Made by a program: the position numbers and the translations under genes. Of a DNA stretch of 64,000 nt, positions 14,211 to 21,916 are shown piece after piece. The DNA comes from Bacteroidota bacterium (GTDB lineage: Bacteria; Bacteroidota; Bacteroidia; M30B66), in assembly GCA_027483445.1 (NCBI GenBank), contig JAIXUS010000071.1:1-64000 (forward strand), given 5' to 3'. Within the stretch, counting starts at the first letter, position 1; the number at the start of each line of letters is the position of its first letter. Under the pieces are notes generated by a model. It saw only the letters and a list, made by a program, of their open reading frames with translations. It had not been told where the DNA came from and ran no database searches.

Positions 14211-15849
14211 CCACATCCCATTGAAGTTTAACCGGTACCAGTTGCTTTCGCATCTCAATTTTGGGACGCGAAACACCCACATTTGTGGCCGTGGTGTCGG
14301 TAAAACCACCAATATCGGATGGATAATGCACAACGTGGTAACTGACATGCCACGTTCAGCCAATGCACTTGTTTGCCGCACATACCTTCAGGCGCTCACT
14401 AGAACACTGCCGGCTGTTATTGCCGGCCTTGAAACATTCGGCTACCGGCTTGGTCGAGATTTTTTGGTAGGGAAAGAGCCGCCAAGGCACTGGGAACGGC
14501 CATATTTTCCACCGCTCAGTTATGAGCACTTCATCGCTTTTCCGAATGGTGCCGGATATCACCTGGTAAGTCAGGATCGAAAAGGAACAGCCCGAGGATT
14601 CAATATCGATTCATGGATTGCTGATGAAGGGCTAAATCTGATAAAACAAATGCTCGATGATGAGATTTCAGTGGCCAATCGCGGAAACCTTTCGCGTTTC
14701 GCTCATTCACGCTATCATCATTCTGAAACCATCGTAAGTTCACAGCCTATTCTTCCGGAGAGCAAATGGCTTTTGGAAGCTTCTCAATATTATCGCATCG
14801 GAGGGCAGGATTATGAAGATTTCAGAAATGAGCTGGTCGATGTGCTGATGAACATCATCGACGCGAACACCGAGGAAGAAATAGAGCATCACTGGCAATT
14901 TGCCAAGAAGCTCAAGCGTGAGTTCAAATTCTATCGGCATACCGATATCATTCCGGTGACCAATGAAAAGCTGACATCTTTCTTCATCGATGCAGATGTG
15001 TTCGATAACATCGAGAATCTTGGATGGAAGTACATCAGGCAGCAACGCGCCTCGATGAGTGATCTTACGTTCCGGGTGGAGATTCTCAATGCCATCTTCA
15101 CCATTTCTGAGAAAGGCTTTTATCCTGATTTGGCAGACCGCCACCTATACGATATCAGCGATTATTCTGCATTTGATGAACTGATCTACTCGGTTAATCC
15201 CGGTGAAGGTGTGAACTCGCTACTGGATCCTTCTATCAATCCGCAGATGCCCCTTCACATTGCTTGTGATTACGGGGGCTCGTTCAACTGTTTGTTGGCA
15301 TCACAGGAATACGTCGACGAAGAGCGCATCGTCTCTGAATTCTACGCTTACCATCCTGAGAAGATGGATAATGTGGTGAATCAGTTCATCAAATACTTTG
15401 GCTCGCACCCCAAGAAGGAGGTTCACTTTTGGTATGACCAAACGGCCATCGGTACCAGTGGTTTGATTGAGTTTAACTACGCTGATGAAGTTCAGCGTTT
15501 GTTGCGTCAGGCCGGTTGGGATGTTCGGCCCCATTACGTTGGAGCTGCACCACCACACCCTATTAAATACCAGTTTATCGGTAAGCTTTTGTCGGAACGA
15601 GATCCATCGCTACCAAAGGTGCGGATGCATCGCGAGAACTGTAGAGCTACCTACAATTCCATGCGTATGGTAGCCATAAAGCAAGGGCGCAATGGATTTG
15701 AGAAGGACAAGTCGCCTGAGAAGAAATCCTCAGTTGACCAGGCGAAAGCCCCTCACCTTAGCGATGCCTTCGATGTGCTGATGTACCACAAGCACGCCGA
15801 TAAGCAGCAGGGTGATAGCGGCTGGAGTGGGGGAGCGGTAGGGCTTTAG
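14203..15849 (+). CDS. Terminase large subunit
   Basis: 548 residues. Walker A GRGVGKTT at 29-36, Walker B ending in Asp141-Glu142 (SWIADEG), and the nuclease acidic motif LHIACDYGG (Asp356) are visible. Further nuclease residues lie in FWYDQTA and near the C-terminal SDAFDVLMY. This ATPase drives DNA into the prohead and its nuclease cuts concatemers. The length fits the family. It overlaps its upstream neighbour by eight bases and is followed by a strong terminator, so the capsid-terminase unit ends here. Confidence 0.9.
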   Translation: MSNHIPLKFNRYQLLSHLNFGTRNTHICGRGVGKTTNIGWIMHNVVTDMPRSANALVCRTYLQALTRTLPAVIAGLETFGYRLGRDFLVGKEPPRHWERPYFPPLSYEHFIAFPNGAGYHLVSQDRKGTARGFNIDSWIADEGLNLIKQMLDDEISVANRGNLSRFAHSRYHHSETIVSSQPILPESKWLLEASQYYRIGGQDYEDFRNELVDVLMNIIDANTEEEIEHHWQFAKKLKREFKFYRHTDIIPVTNEKLTSFFIDADVFDNIENLGWKYIRQQRASMSDLTFRVEILNAIFTISEKGFYPDLADRHLYDISDYSAFDELIYSVNPGEGVNSLLDPSINPQMPLHIACDYGGSFNCLLASQEYVDEERIVSEFYAYHPEKMDNVVNQFIKYFGSHPKKEVHFWYDQTAIGTSGLIEFNYADEVQRLLRQAGWDVRPHYVGAAPPHPIKYQFIGKLLSERDPSLPKVRMHRENCRATYNSMRMVAIKQGRNGFEKDKSPEKKSSVDQAKAPHLSDAFDVLMYHKHADKQQGDSGWSGGAVGL

Positions 15850-15872
15850 CCCTGAATTATAGGTATAGTAGA

Positions 15873-15900
15873 CCCCGAGCAGGCATGCTCGGGGTTTTTT
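15873..15900 (+). terminator. Intrinsic terminator after the large terminase
   Basis: CCCCGAGCA (15873-15881) pairs perfectly with TGCTCGGGG (15886-15894) across a four-base loop and is followed by a T run. It lies 23 bases after the terminase stop. Confidence 0.9.
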
Positions 15901-16392
15901 GTTGTGCCCCTCGAAAGGAGGTGGGCACTGGATGGCGGTCGCCATAGCGGAATCGCTGAAACCCCCGTAAATAGGGGCTTTCAGCGCATAGGAGCCCGTC
16001 CATATACCGAAAAACGCCCCCTCGGGCGGCCGCCGCCCCCCGCAGGGCGTGGCGGGGTGCGAAGCCAAATGTTCACTTCTGCACCGCGAAAAACGGGCAT
16101 AAGTGACACATTTACTGGTATTTATATTTTGGAGGTGTAGAAAATTGACACAGAAACCCCGAAAAAATGTTGTAAAGTTTTGATTTTCAGGCAGTCATTT
16201 TATGTTTTCAAGCCCTAAAAATTTGGTCAAGTCGGTTGAATGCCCTATCTTTATTGGAGAATCCAACAAACAAGGAGGTAATACACAGACAGTCAGTTGA
16301 TTGAAAGGATGAAGTTTGCCCATTTGCAAGCTCCCCACAGCCCTAAAACAAAGAAACCGCCAAAGGTTGCAGCCCTTGACGGTTAGTGCTAA

Positions 16393-16405
16393 AAACCCAC
16401 TCAAA
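16393..16405 (+). promoter_or_regulatory. Short conserved leader before ATG (copy 2)
   Basis: Identical to the 13-mers at 887-899 and 16968-16980. Its last A is the A of an ATG whose frame stops after three codons, so here the leader is not followed by a real gene. Confidence 0.45.
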
Positions 16406-16519
16406 TGAATTCTTAACGATGACAAAAGTACGGATAATTTCCCGAAACCCTCAAACCTGCATCACATCTATTGAATTGATGCCGTTTACCCGCCTGTTAA
16501 ATCAAAAAACTGACTTGAT

Positions 16520-16963
16520 ATGACAGCGAGAGAATTAGTGCCAGTTTACAAACGTTCAGAGTATGCACCTGACGTTGAATTTATCACAAATACATTTCAG
16601 GCAGCGCGTTATTTGCGCTCACTGTATCCACTCGATGAATTGGAAATGCGGGAGCGATTCTATGCGGTTTACCTTACGAGGAATCATAAGGTGTTAGGCT
16701 TCCGACTTATTAGCGCGGGTGGTATCTGCTCAACTGTAGTAGACGTTCGATTGATAATGCAGGGCGCACTTTTGACAAATGCCACAGGTATTTTAATATG
16801 CCACAACCACCCATCAGGGAACAAAAACCCGTCAGAGCAAGATTTGAGCATAACAAAGACCATTTCTGAGGCCGCAAAGGTCATGGATTTTCAACTCTTA
16901 GACCACATCATTTTGACTCCAGGGCCGGACTTCTATTCATTCTGCAATGAAGGCAGACTTTAA
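16520..16963 (+). CDS. RadC-like JAB domain protein
   Basis: 147 residues. The JAB/MPN metal motif is complete: HNHPSGN (His95, His97) followed by Asp108, with an upstream Glu in the EMRERF segment. C-terminal LDHIILTPGPDFYSF is typical of the RadC family. RadC-like proteins of this short type are frequent on plasmids and integrated elements of Bacteroidota, often near ArdC-type anti-restriction genes, as here. The biochemical function is not settled: a metalloprotease-like fold, but the DNA-repair role has been questioned. It precedes the ArdC-N-like gene by 20 bases. Confidence 0.85.
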   Translation: MTARELVPVYKRSEYAPDVEFITNTFQAARYLRSLYPLDELEMRERFYAVYLTRNHKVLGFRLISAGGICSTVVDVRLIMQGALLTNATGILICHNHPSGNKNPSEQDLSITKTISEAAKVMDFQLLDHIILTPGPDFYSFCNEGRL

Positions 16964-16967
16964 ACTT

Positions 16968-16980
16968 AAACCCACTCAAA
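16968..16980 (+). promoter_or_regulatory. Short conserved leader before ATG (copy 3)
   Basis: Identical to the 13-mers at 887-899 and 16393-16405. It ends four bases before the ATG of the ArdC-N-like gene at 16984. Confidence 0.5.
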
Positions 16981-16983
16981 ACC

Positions 16984-17322
16984 ATGACACCAATTCAGAC
17001 CCAAATCGCGGAGCTTAAGGACATTCACGAGCGCCGCCAATTTTTGAAAACCCTTTCAACTGCTGTTAAACCTTTAATTGCAGAAGGAACATTTGAGAAC
17101 GTTAATGATGCCATCACAGGCGCTATTTATAGCCTTGAAGGCCATACAACCCTGAAAACCTACGAACAATGGAAGTCAGAGGGAAAGCAGGTGAAAAAAG
17201 GGGAGAAAGCTCTTTTCGTTTGGGGAAAGCCAAAGCAGAAAGACAAAGCCGAGGAAACAGACGAAAAAGCCGATAAATTCTTCCCCCTGTGCTACTTATT
17301 CTCTAATTTGCAGGTGGAGTAA
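16984..17322 (+). CDS. ArdC N-terminal-domain-like protein
   Basis: 112 residues. The segment TYEQWKSEGKQVKKGEKALFVWGKPK matches the core of ArdC N-terminal (single-strand DNA binding) domains, where a W..G..V.KGEK pattern precedes a strand. The metalloprotease domain of full ArdC anti-restriction proteins is absent. Such stand-alone domains are common on conjugative elements of Bacteroidota. Together with the RadC-like gene it looks like a cargo pair of plasmid origin inserted in the phage late region. A role in protecting incoming single-stranded DNA is possible. Confidence 0.65.
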   Translation: MTPIQTQIAELKDIHERRQFLKTLSTAVKPLIAEGTFENVNDAITGAIYSLEGHTTLKTYEQWKSEGKQVKKGEKALFVWGKPKQKDKAEETDEKADKFFPLCYLFSNLQVE

Positions 17323-17344
17323 GGGAAAGCCCTAGAAAGTTCGT

Positions 17345-17405
17345 CAGATGGCTTGAAATCGAGCCGTCTGGCGGCTTCTTTCTTTGGAAGACCCAAAGAA
17401 AGAAG
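17345..17405 (+). terminator. Two successive hairpins after the ArdC-N-like gene
   Basis: CAGATGGCT (17345-17353) pairs with AGCCGTCTG (17362-17370) with one wobble. CTTCTTTCTTTGG (17375-17387) pairs perfectly with CCAAAGAAAGAAG (17393-17405). No T run follows; termination is likely but not proven. Confidence 0.6.
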
Positions 17406-17435
17406 CAAAGAAAGGCCCTAGCGTTAACATTAGTA

Positions 17436-17600
17436 ATGCATCAACATATTACAGTCGGTCAATACATTAGAGCCCTCCGGGTGCTCGCCCAGAGATATTC
17501 GGAAAAAGGAGAGCTTCCGTTTGAAATAGAACTATTTATAGAAGAAGAAGAGACATTTTTGCTTCTTTTTCCCAAAGAAATGTTAATGCCTGATGATTAA
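17436..17600 (+). CDS. Very small acidic hypothetical protein
   Basis: 54 residues beginning MHQHITVGQYIRALRVLAQR and ending with an acidic, hydrophobic stretch (IEEEETFLLLFPKE). It has a helix followed by a possible two-strand hairpin, no signal peptide. I find no family. Support comes from an intact frame, good amphipathic pattern and its place between two hairpins and the next gene. Coding status is moderately likely. Confidence 0.45.
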   Translation: MHQHITVGQYIRALRVLAQRYSEKGELPFEIELFIEEEETFLLLFPKEMLMPDD

Positions 17601-17702
17601 TGTCATATAAATTATTAAATTATGTTAAAATACTGCCATAATTGTAGTTAAATTTATTTGGTATAAAATTAGGATAGGAGTGTTAACCAAATTTTCGTTT
17701 CT

Positions 17703-17912
17703 ATGAGACAATTTTCAAAAGTGCTGTTAGTCGCGATAGCGATTCTCACAGCAACCGGTAGTCTTTCTGCCGGAGGAGACACCAAGTCGAACGCTGGGGA
17801 CAAAAACGTTCGAACTCCAGAACCCAAGGTGAAGGAGCCTTGCGTTACCGTGAAAGGGTTTTCTGAAAAAAGCGGAAAAGGACATGGAGTAGCAATTACA
17901 ATCCGCTACTGA
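17703..17912 (+). CDS. Small secreted peptide
   Basis: 69 residues. MRQFSKVLLVAIAILTATGSLSAGG is a clear Sec signal peptide with an ALSA-like cleavage region, leaving a mature peptide of about 45 residues rich in Lys, Gly and Pro with a single Cys. No family was recognised. An upstream AT-rich region and a downstream intrinsic terminator make it a one-gene transcription unit inside the prophage cargo segment, so it may be expressed in the lysogen. Confidence 0.6.
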   Translation: MRQFSKVLLVAIAILTATGSLSAGGDTKSNAGDKNVRTPEPKVKEPCVTVKGFSEKSGKGHGVAITIRY

Positions 17913-17936
17913 AATTGATTTTGTTTGATCCAATGA

Positions 17937-17960
17937 AAGCCAGCCTAGCTGGCTTTTTTT
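17937..17960 (+). terminator. Intrinsic terminator after the small secreted peptide
   Basis: AAGCCAGC pairs with GCTGGCTT around a short loop and is followed by seven T residues ending at 17960. Confidence 0.9.
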
Positions 17961-18015
17961 GTGTCCTTTCTATAATCTGACTGTGGATTTATTCTTGCAT
18001 CGACAATACTGCTCG

Positions 18016-18579
18016 ATGCACGATCCGCTTGTTAATCTCGGTGAATCTGAACTTTTAATCTGTTCCATCTTTGACGGGAAAGGATTGTTGCTTTATGGTA
18101 ACAAACTTTACCAACGGTTATTTCGCGGAACGATGGGTGAAGATTGGCTAAAGTTTGTTTGGCCAGCGGATGCTCATAAGGTTGAGAGCCTTTGCCTGAA
18201 GGCTAAACAACACCCGGGAAATTTATTTGGCACCACAATCAAAGCATTTACCACCGGACACCTCTGGGCAATGTTCGCCTTCGAGCTTTACCTGCGCGAT
18301 GATGGCAATATCGGAGTGGTAGGGGTGAAGCTTCCTGATGATGTGTCAGCCTCGCAGTTGGAAGCTGACCAGCTACGCGCCCAACTGCGGGAAATTGCCT
18401 TCATCCAATCGCACGAATTTCGGCCACCGGTCGCCCGAATTCTGGGCCTTTCAAACATGGCCGCCAGCTCCACCGACATGGAGGAAATCAAACGCTACGC
18501 CCTTCTGATGAAATCCTCCGCTGAGGAGATAGATAAATTCATCCATGAGATCACCACCCGCACCAAAACAGACAAGTAA
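18016..18579 (+). CDS. PAS plus histidine-kinase dimerisation domain, no ATPase domain
   Basis: 187 residues. Residues about 1-105 look like a PAS domain (ELLICSIFDGKGLLLYGN, then WAMFAFELYLRDDGNIG). Residues 112-185 match the DHp domain of Bacteroidota histidine kinases, with the H-box QSHEFRPPVARILGL (His133) and the second helix. The HATPase domain is missing: the gene ends naturally after the DHp. It could act as a phosphotransfer protein or interfere with host kinases. An upstream GTG at 17959 is possible, but it would start inside the terminator. The 3' end overlaps the next gene by 35 bases. Confidence 0.7.
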   Translation: MHDPLVNLGESELLICSIFDGKGLLLYGNKLYQRLFRGTMGEDWLKFVWPADAHKVESLCLKAKQHPGNLFGTTIKAFTTGHLWAMFAFELYLRDDGNIGVVGVKLPDDVSASQLEADQLRAQLREIAFIQSHEFRPPVARILGLSNMAASSTDMEEIKRYALLMKSSAEEIDKFIHEITTRTKTDK

Positions 18580-18757
18580 ATGGCAGAGATTAATAAACGC
18601 ATGGAAAAAACACTGGAAGTCTCAACTTCCAATCGCCTTCCTGTTGACAATAAGCTTTCTGGCAGCATTCAGGATAATCGACAAAGCGGATTGGGTGCCC
18701 TACCTGACAGCCTTCGCAACATTTTACAGTTTAACCCTCAAATCCAAATCCAAATGA
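18545..18757 (+). CDS. Small two-helix membrane protein
   Basis: 70 residues. A basic, Trp-rich N terminus (KWQRLINAWKKHWKS) precedes two hydrophobic segments (LPIAFLLTISFLAAF and WVPYLTAFATFYSLTL) and a basic tail. The stop overlaps the next ATG as ATGA at 18754-18757, which supports this frame over the competing one. Size and topology resemble class II holins, but a clear holin is found at 22911, so this could be a second lysis-related or host-membrane protein. Confidence 0.6.
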   Translation: MRSPPAPKQTSKWQRLINAWKKHWKSQLPIAFLLTISFLAAFRIIDKADWVPYLTAFATFYSLTLKSKSK

Positions 18758-19308
18758 AAACCCTTGTAGGTTTATTGGCGATCAGCCTCTGCATGCAGAT
18801 GTCCGCCCAGGTGATGGTGAAGTCCGAGCCACAGAAATCGGATATTATTTTGTCTGTCCAAGACACAGGCTATTCCCCCGAGGTGATAGAGATCACCGCA
18901 CTGCCAACCGTTGACCAAACGTTTATTGTGGAAGATTCAGCGCCGGCCTTAGCCGTTGTTGAATCAACCGCCATCGATGCGACTCACCGGCCGTTTGTGC
19001 TTATCAATGGAGATACCTTTTACCTTGATGATCCTGCCCTTGCCGATGGAATTCATTTGCAGTACAATGTAGAGCAGCCATTATCAGACACCTTTATTGA
19101 TAGGGTACCGGTGATAAAGCCTCCACAATCGAGTGAAATTCGGTCTATTGGTAACCTGAAAACCCATTTAAGGCCCGTCGAGCCGCCCATTAAGACAGCT
19201 CAGCGAGAGGTCGAACATAGCGCACCCGACCAACCCGACTGGCCAGCCGTCGCCGTTACCTCGCTATCGACGGTAATCTGGGCACTCACTCCACTATTCA
19301 AAGGGTGA
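18754..19308 (+). CDS. Exported protein with C-terminal hydrophobic segment
   Basis: 184 residues. MKTLVGLLAISLCMQMSAQV is a signal peptide. The body is acidic and Pro/Thr/Val-rich (PEVIEITALPTVDQTF) without a recognised family. The last 22 residues (WPAVAVTSLSTVIWALTPLF) are hydrophobic and could anchor it. The start at 18754 is supported by the ATGA overlap with the preceding membrane protein; the longer frame from 18580 would be out of register with that gene. A spanin-like or envelope role is possible but not shown. Confidence 0.55.
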   Translation: MKTLVGLLAISLCMQMSAQVMVKSEPQKSDIILSVQDTGYSPEVIEITALPTVDQTFIVEDSAPALAVVESTAIDATHRPFVLINGDTFYLDDPALADGIHLQYNVEQPLSDTFIDRVPVIKPPQSSEIRSIGNLKTHLRPVEPPIKTAQREVEHSAPDQPDWPAVAVTSLSTVIWALTPLFKG

Positions 19309-19703
19309 GAGCTTTACTTCTGATCGCAGCGGTGCTCCTTTCGGGGAGCATCGCCGCACAGAACTACCGGGTGAAGGCCGTTTCTGCTAATGGTCGCGAT
19401 ACCTCATTGAGTAATACCTACAAAACAAAGCCAGGGAAACCCCGGCAAACAACGGTGTGGATTCCAACTGTATTCACGCCCAACCTCGATGGATTAAATG
19501 ACCTGTTCGCCCCCATTGTGATGGAAGCAGATTCATTTCACTTCGAGATTTTTACCCGCGAAGGTCAATTTTTGACTTCGCTCAAAGCCGGAGAAACTTG
19601 GAAAGGTTCCGGCGTTTCATCATCGTTTATTTGGCTTGCCAAGTGGAAAGACACCACAGGAAAGTGGCATAAAGAAGCCGGAGTGATGCATGAGGTGAGG
19701 TGA
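19305..19703 (+). CDS. Secreted protein with CHU_C-type (T9SS type B) domain
   Basis: 132 residues, GTG start overlapping the previous stop (GTGA). A signal peptide (MRALLLIAAVLLSGSIAAQ) is followed by a short linker. IPTVFTPNLDGLNDLF (53-68) then continues to FHFEIFTREGQFL and a W-rich end. This is the gliding-motility-associated C-terminal domain (CHU_C) that marks type IX secretion type B cargo of Bacteroidota. Here it makes up most of the protein, with no large passenger domain. Finding it in a prophage is unusual: it may compete for or decorate the host secretion machinery, or be a spike-like phage protein. The function is unknown. Confidence 0.7.
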   Translation: MRALLLIAAVLLSGSIAAQNYRVKAVSANGRDTSLSNTYKTKPGKPRQTTVWIPTVFTPNLDGLNDLFAPIVMEADSFHFEIFTREGQFLTSLKAGETWKGSGVSSSFIWLAKWKDTTGKWHKEAGVMHEVR

Positions 19704-19726
19704 TTTTCTCCCCCAAAGATTTTTCT

Positions 19727-20254
19727 CTAAATAAGTGCCGCAATCTGCTGTATTTTAATGGCAAACTTTTCTTTTACTTCTTCTTCCATGTAGCCATCCC
19801 TCAAGTAAATACGGATTTTTTTGATTTTATGGTTTTTTAATTTTCCCACAAATTCTTTATCTACATTCCATAAAAGGTCTAACCCAGGAAGTTTACTGCC
19901 TGCAAAACCTGTAGCTCCGCAACCAATACAAGAAACATGATAATCTGTATTGGTTAATTTAATTACTTCAGTGTTGTCTAGCATTATCATTAGGTTTTCT
20001 CCGGGGGGCATGCTAAACACACTAAGCAACATGAATTTAAAATTGAATCTAAGTGTGTCATTTTTTCTCTCAAATCTTATATATGCACCGATGTCTGATT
20101 TACTTATCGCTTTTTCCCAAGACGTTCGAATTATTTTGTCTTTTGTGAATTCGTCAACATAGTCTTCTGCAATCTTTTGAGAAAACGCTGTGTTGCTGAC
20201 AACCATAATCAGCATTAGAAATACAACCTTAAGTTTTCCTGATACTTTTTTCAT
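19727..20254 (-). CDS. Secreted hypothetical protein, probable prophage moron
   Basis: 175 residues. A signal peptide (KLKVVFLMLIMVVSNTAFSQ) is followed by a basic and hydrophobic mature part with a CxxC (CIGC) motif near residue 112 and a Lys-rich C terminus. No family was recognised. The gene is AT-rich and opposes the late genes, with a 94-base divergent gap to the next plus-strand gene. Like the exported genes at 4.7-6.3 kb, it looks like a lysogenic-conversion gene. Confidence 0.65.
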   Translation of the reverse strand: MKKVSGKLKVVFLMLIMVVSNTAFSQKIAEDYVDEFTKDKIIRTSWEKAISKSDIGAYIRFERKNDTLRFNFKFMLLSVFSMPPGENLMIMLDNTEVIKLTNTDYHVSCIGCGATGFAGSKLPGLDLLWNVDKEFVGKLKNHKIKKIRIYLRDGYMEEEVKEKFAIKIQQIAALI

Positions 20255-20348
20255 GATGTTTTGTTTTTGATTGTCGCAAAATAATCAATAATAAACCATC
20301 GGTCCATGTCCTTTCGTAGCCTTGGAGTAGGTCTGAAATTCGTCCCCG

Positions 20349-20621
20349 ATGGCGATACTTCAAGACGTACTTCAGGCGATGGATTCCTATACCGAAACCG
20401 GTGATAAGGTTTGCTTTGACCTTGAATATGTAAGCTTTGACCGTACCCGACGAAAGGGAGGTGATCTGGTTTCACTTACCGGAGTTCAAAAGGTTGGTTC
20501 GACCTTTAATCAGCGCGACCGCCAAATGATCAATGTGAAGGTCCCCGGCTCTTCACATCACCCTTTCCCCATCCACATCAGGCTAATCACAAAGTTCAAC
20601 GGAGAGAAAGTTTACTGGTAA
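20349..20621 (+). CDS. Small hypothetical phage protein before the portal
   Basis: 90 residues with strand-rich, polar sequence (KVCFDLEYVSFDRTRRKGGD) and a C-terminal VKVPGSSHHPFPIHIRLI pattern. No family was recognised. The stop codon TAA shares its last base with the portal ATG (1-base overlap), so it is translated with the portal and is probably structural or an assembly factor. Confidence 0.6.
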   Translation: MAILQDVLQAMDSYTETGDKVCFDLEYVSFDRTRRKGGDLVSLTGVQKVGSTFNQRDRQMINVKVPGSSHHPFPIHIRLITKFNGEKVYW

Positions 20622-21916
20622 TGGTAGCAGAATTCGGACATGGCGTATTTGTCGCCTATGAAACTGGGGTAATTATGTCCCCGATGGGCACCGCTCCACG
20701 CGTAGCAGTGCCCGACGACTTTGAGTCACCATTCGAATGGGTGAGCTGGGGGCGTAATAATCTATTCCCACAAGATGTTGTTAAAGCCGCCGAACCGTCT
20801 ACCATCATCGGCCCTGCAATATCCAAGCAGGTAAAGCTTTCCTATGCCAACGGTATTCGCGCTGTAAAGCGGAAGATTGTTGAGGATAAAGAGGTGTTTG
20901 TTCCGGTGATTGATAAGGATTTCAATGATTTCTATCGGAACTCAAACCTTCCGCTCTACATCATGGAAGCGATGTCTGACCTCTACTGGTTCCTCAATCC
21001 CTTCCCGAATTTTGTGCTTTCACGCGACCGGAAAAAAATCGTTCAGCTCTTCGAGGAAGAAGCCTGTTATTGCCGCTGGGGGAAGCCGGATGAGAAAACT
21101 GGATTGGTTCGGAAATGCTTCATTTCCGCTAACTGGGAGAAAGGAACGCCACCGGAGGATGAGATTCTAAAGGTGGATGTGATTGATCCTTATTTTGACC
21201 CGGTTCGGCAAATCCGAGAGCATTCGGCGCACCGTTACGTTTACCCGCTTTCGTTCCCTTCTCCAAACCGCCATTATTACCAACTGGCGCCCTGGAATGC
21301 TGCCATCACATCTGGTTGGTTGGCCTTCTCACTTCAGATTCCAAAGTTCAAAGAAGCGATGATGAAAAATCAAATCGCTGTGAAGTATCACCTTGAAATT
21401 GATGAGGCATACTGGCCATTGCACTATGAGGGTTGGAACGAAAAAAAAACTGAGGAGAAGAAAACCCTCAAAACACAGTTTCTCGATGAGTTTAATAAGT
21501 CGCTTGCGGATACCAAGAATGCTGCAAAAACAATCATGACGGCTTTCCGGATAGACAAAACGGGCAATGAGCGCAGCCTGTGGAAGATTACCCCAATTGA
21601 CGACAAAATTAAATCGGGCATTTATGTGGAAGATTCTCAGGAAGCATCTACACACCTGATGAACGCAATGGAACTCGACCCGGCAATCTTCGGAAATGGT
21701 CCGGGGAAAAATTTCGGATCCGGATCGGGCTCCGACAAAAACGCGGCATACAACCTTTACATGGCATCGGTAAAACCCTTCCATGACCTGATTCTCGCAC
21801 CGCTCTATGTGGTTCGCGATTACAACGGGTGGGATCCAGAGCTCGAATTCGAGTTCCGTACCACCTTCATGAGCAGCTCTACATCTGGCAAACCCACAAT
21901 GGAACCCGCTAACTGA
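20621..21916 (+). CDS. Portal-like protein
   Basis: 431 residues, near the usual portal range of 400-550. Position after the terminase block and before head-completion genes fits a portal. Portal-like features are the WGRNNLFPQDVVKAAEPSTIIGPAIS start, a mixed wing region rich in strands, and a helical stretch with FLDEFNKSLADTKNA. The late FGSGSGSDKNAAYNLYM stretch before a helix resembles the crown and stem region. Its N terminus lacks a signal peptide. The call is inferred from order, length and pattern rather than from a catalytic motif. Confidence 0.7.
   Translation: MVAEFGHGVFVAYETGVIMSPMGTAPRVAVPDDFESPFEWVSWGRNNLFPQDVVKAAEPSTIIGPAISKQVKLSYANGIRAVKRKIVEDKEVFVPVIDKDFNDFYRNSNLPLYIMEAMSDLYWFLNPFPNFVLSRDRKKIVQLFEEEACYCRWGKPDEKTGLVRKCFISANWEKGTPPEDEILKVDVIDPYFDPVRQIREHSAHRYVYPLSFPSPNRHYYQLAPWNAAITSGWLAFSLQIPKFKEAMMKNQIAVKYHLEIDEAYWPLHYEGWNEKKTEEKKTLKTQFLDEFNKSLADTKNAAKTIMTAFRIDKTGNERSLWKITPIDDKIKSGIYVEDSQEASTHLMNAMELDPAIFGNGPGKNFGSGSGSDKNAAYNLYMASVKPFHDLILAPLYVVRDYNGWDPELEFEFRTTFMSSSTSGKPTMEPAN

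Larger units (their letters stand above)
15850..16519. other. Intergenic segment with hairpins and a GC-rich patch
   Basis: No gene is supported. Apart from the terminator at 15873-15900 it holds a hairpin at about 15955-15985 (GCTGAAA...CCCC with GGGG...TTTCAGC). A very GC-rich patch of C and G runs lies at about 16012-16060, then an AT-rich tract. A copy of the AAACCCACTCAAA leader at 16393-16405 is followed by an ATG that meets a stop after three codons, perhaps the remnant of a lost gene. The composition differs from both flanks and may mark an insertion junction. Confidence 0.5.

Noticed and set aside
15901-16160. GC-rich patch as an insertion sequence end
   Set aside because: No transposase gene and no terminal repeats were found.
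16195-16425. Minus-strand frame of 76 codons after the terminase
   Set aside because: It covers the conserved leader on the other strand and has no protein-like pattern or neighbour support.
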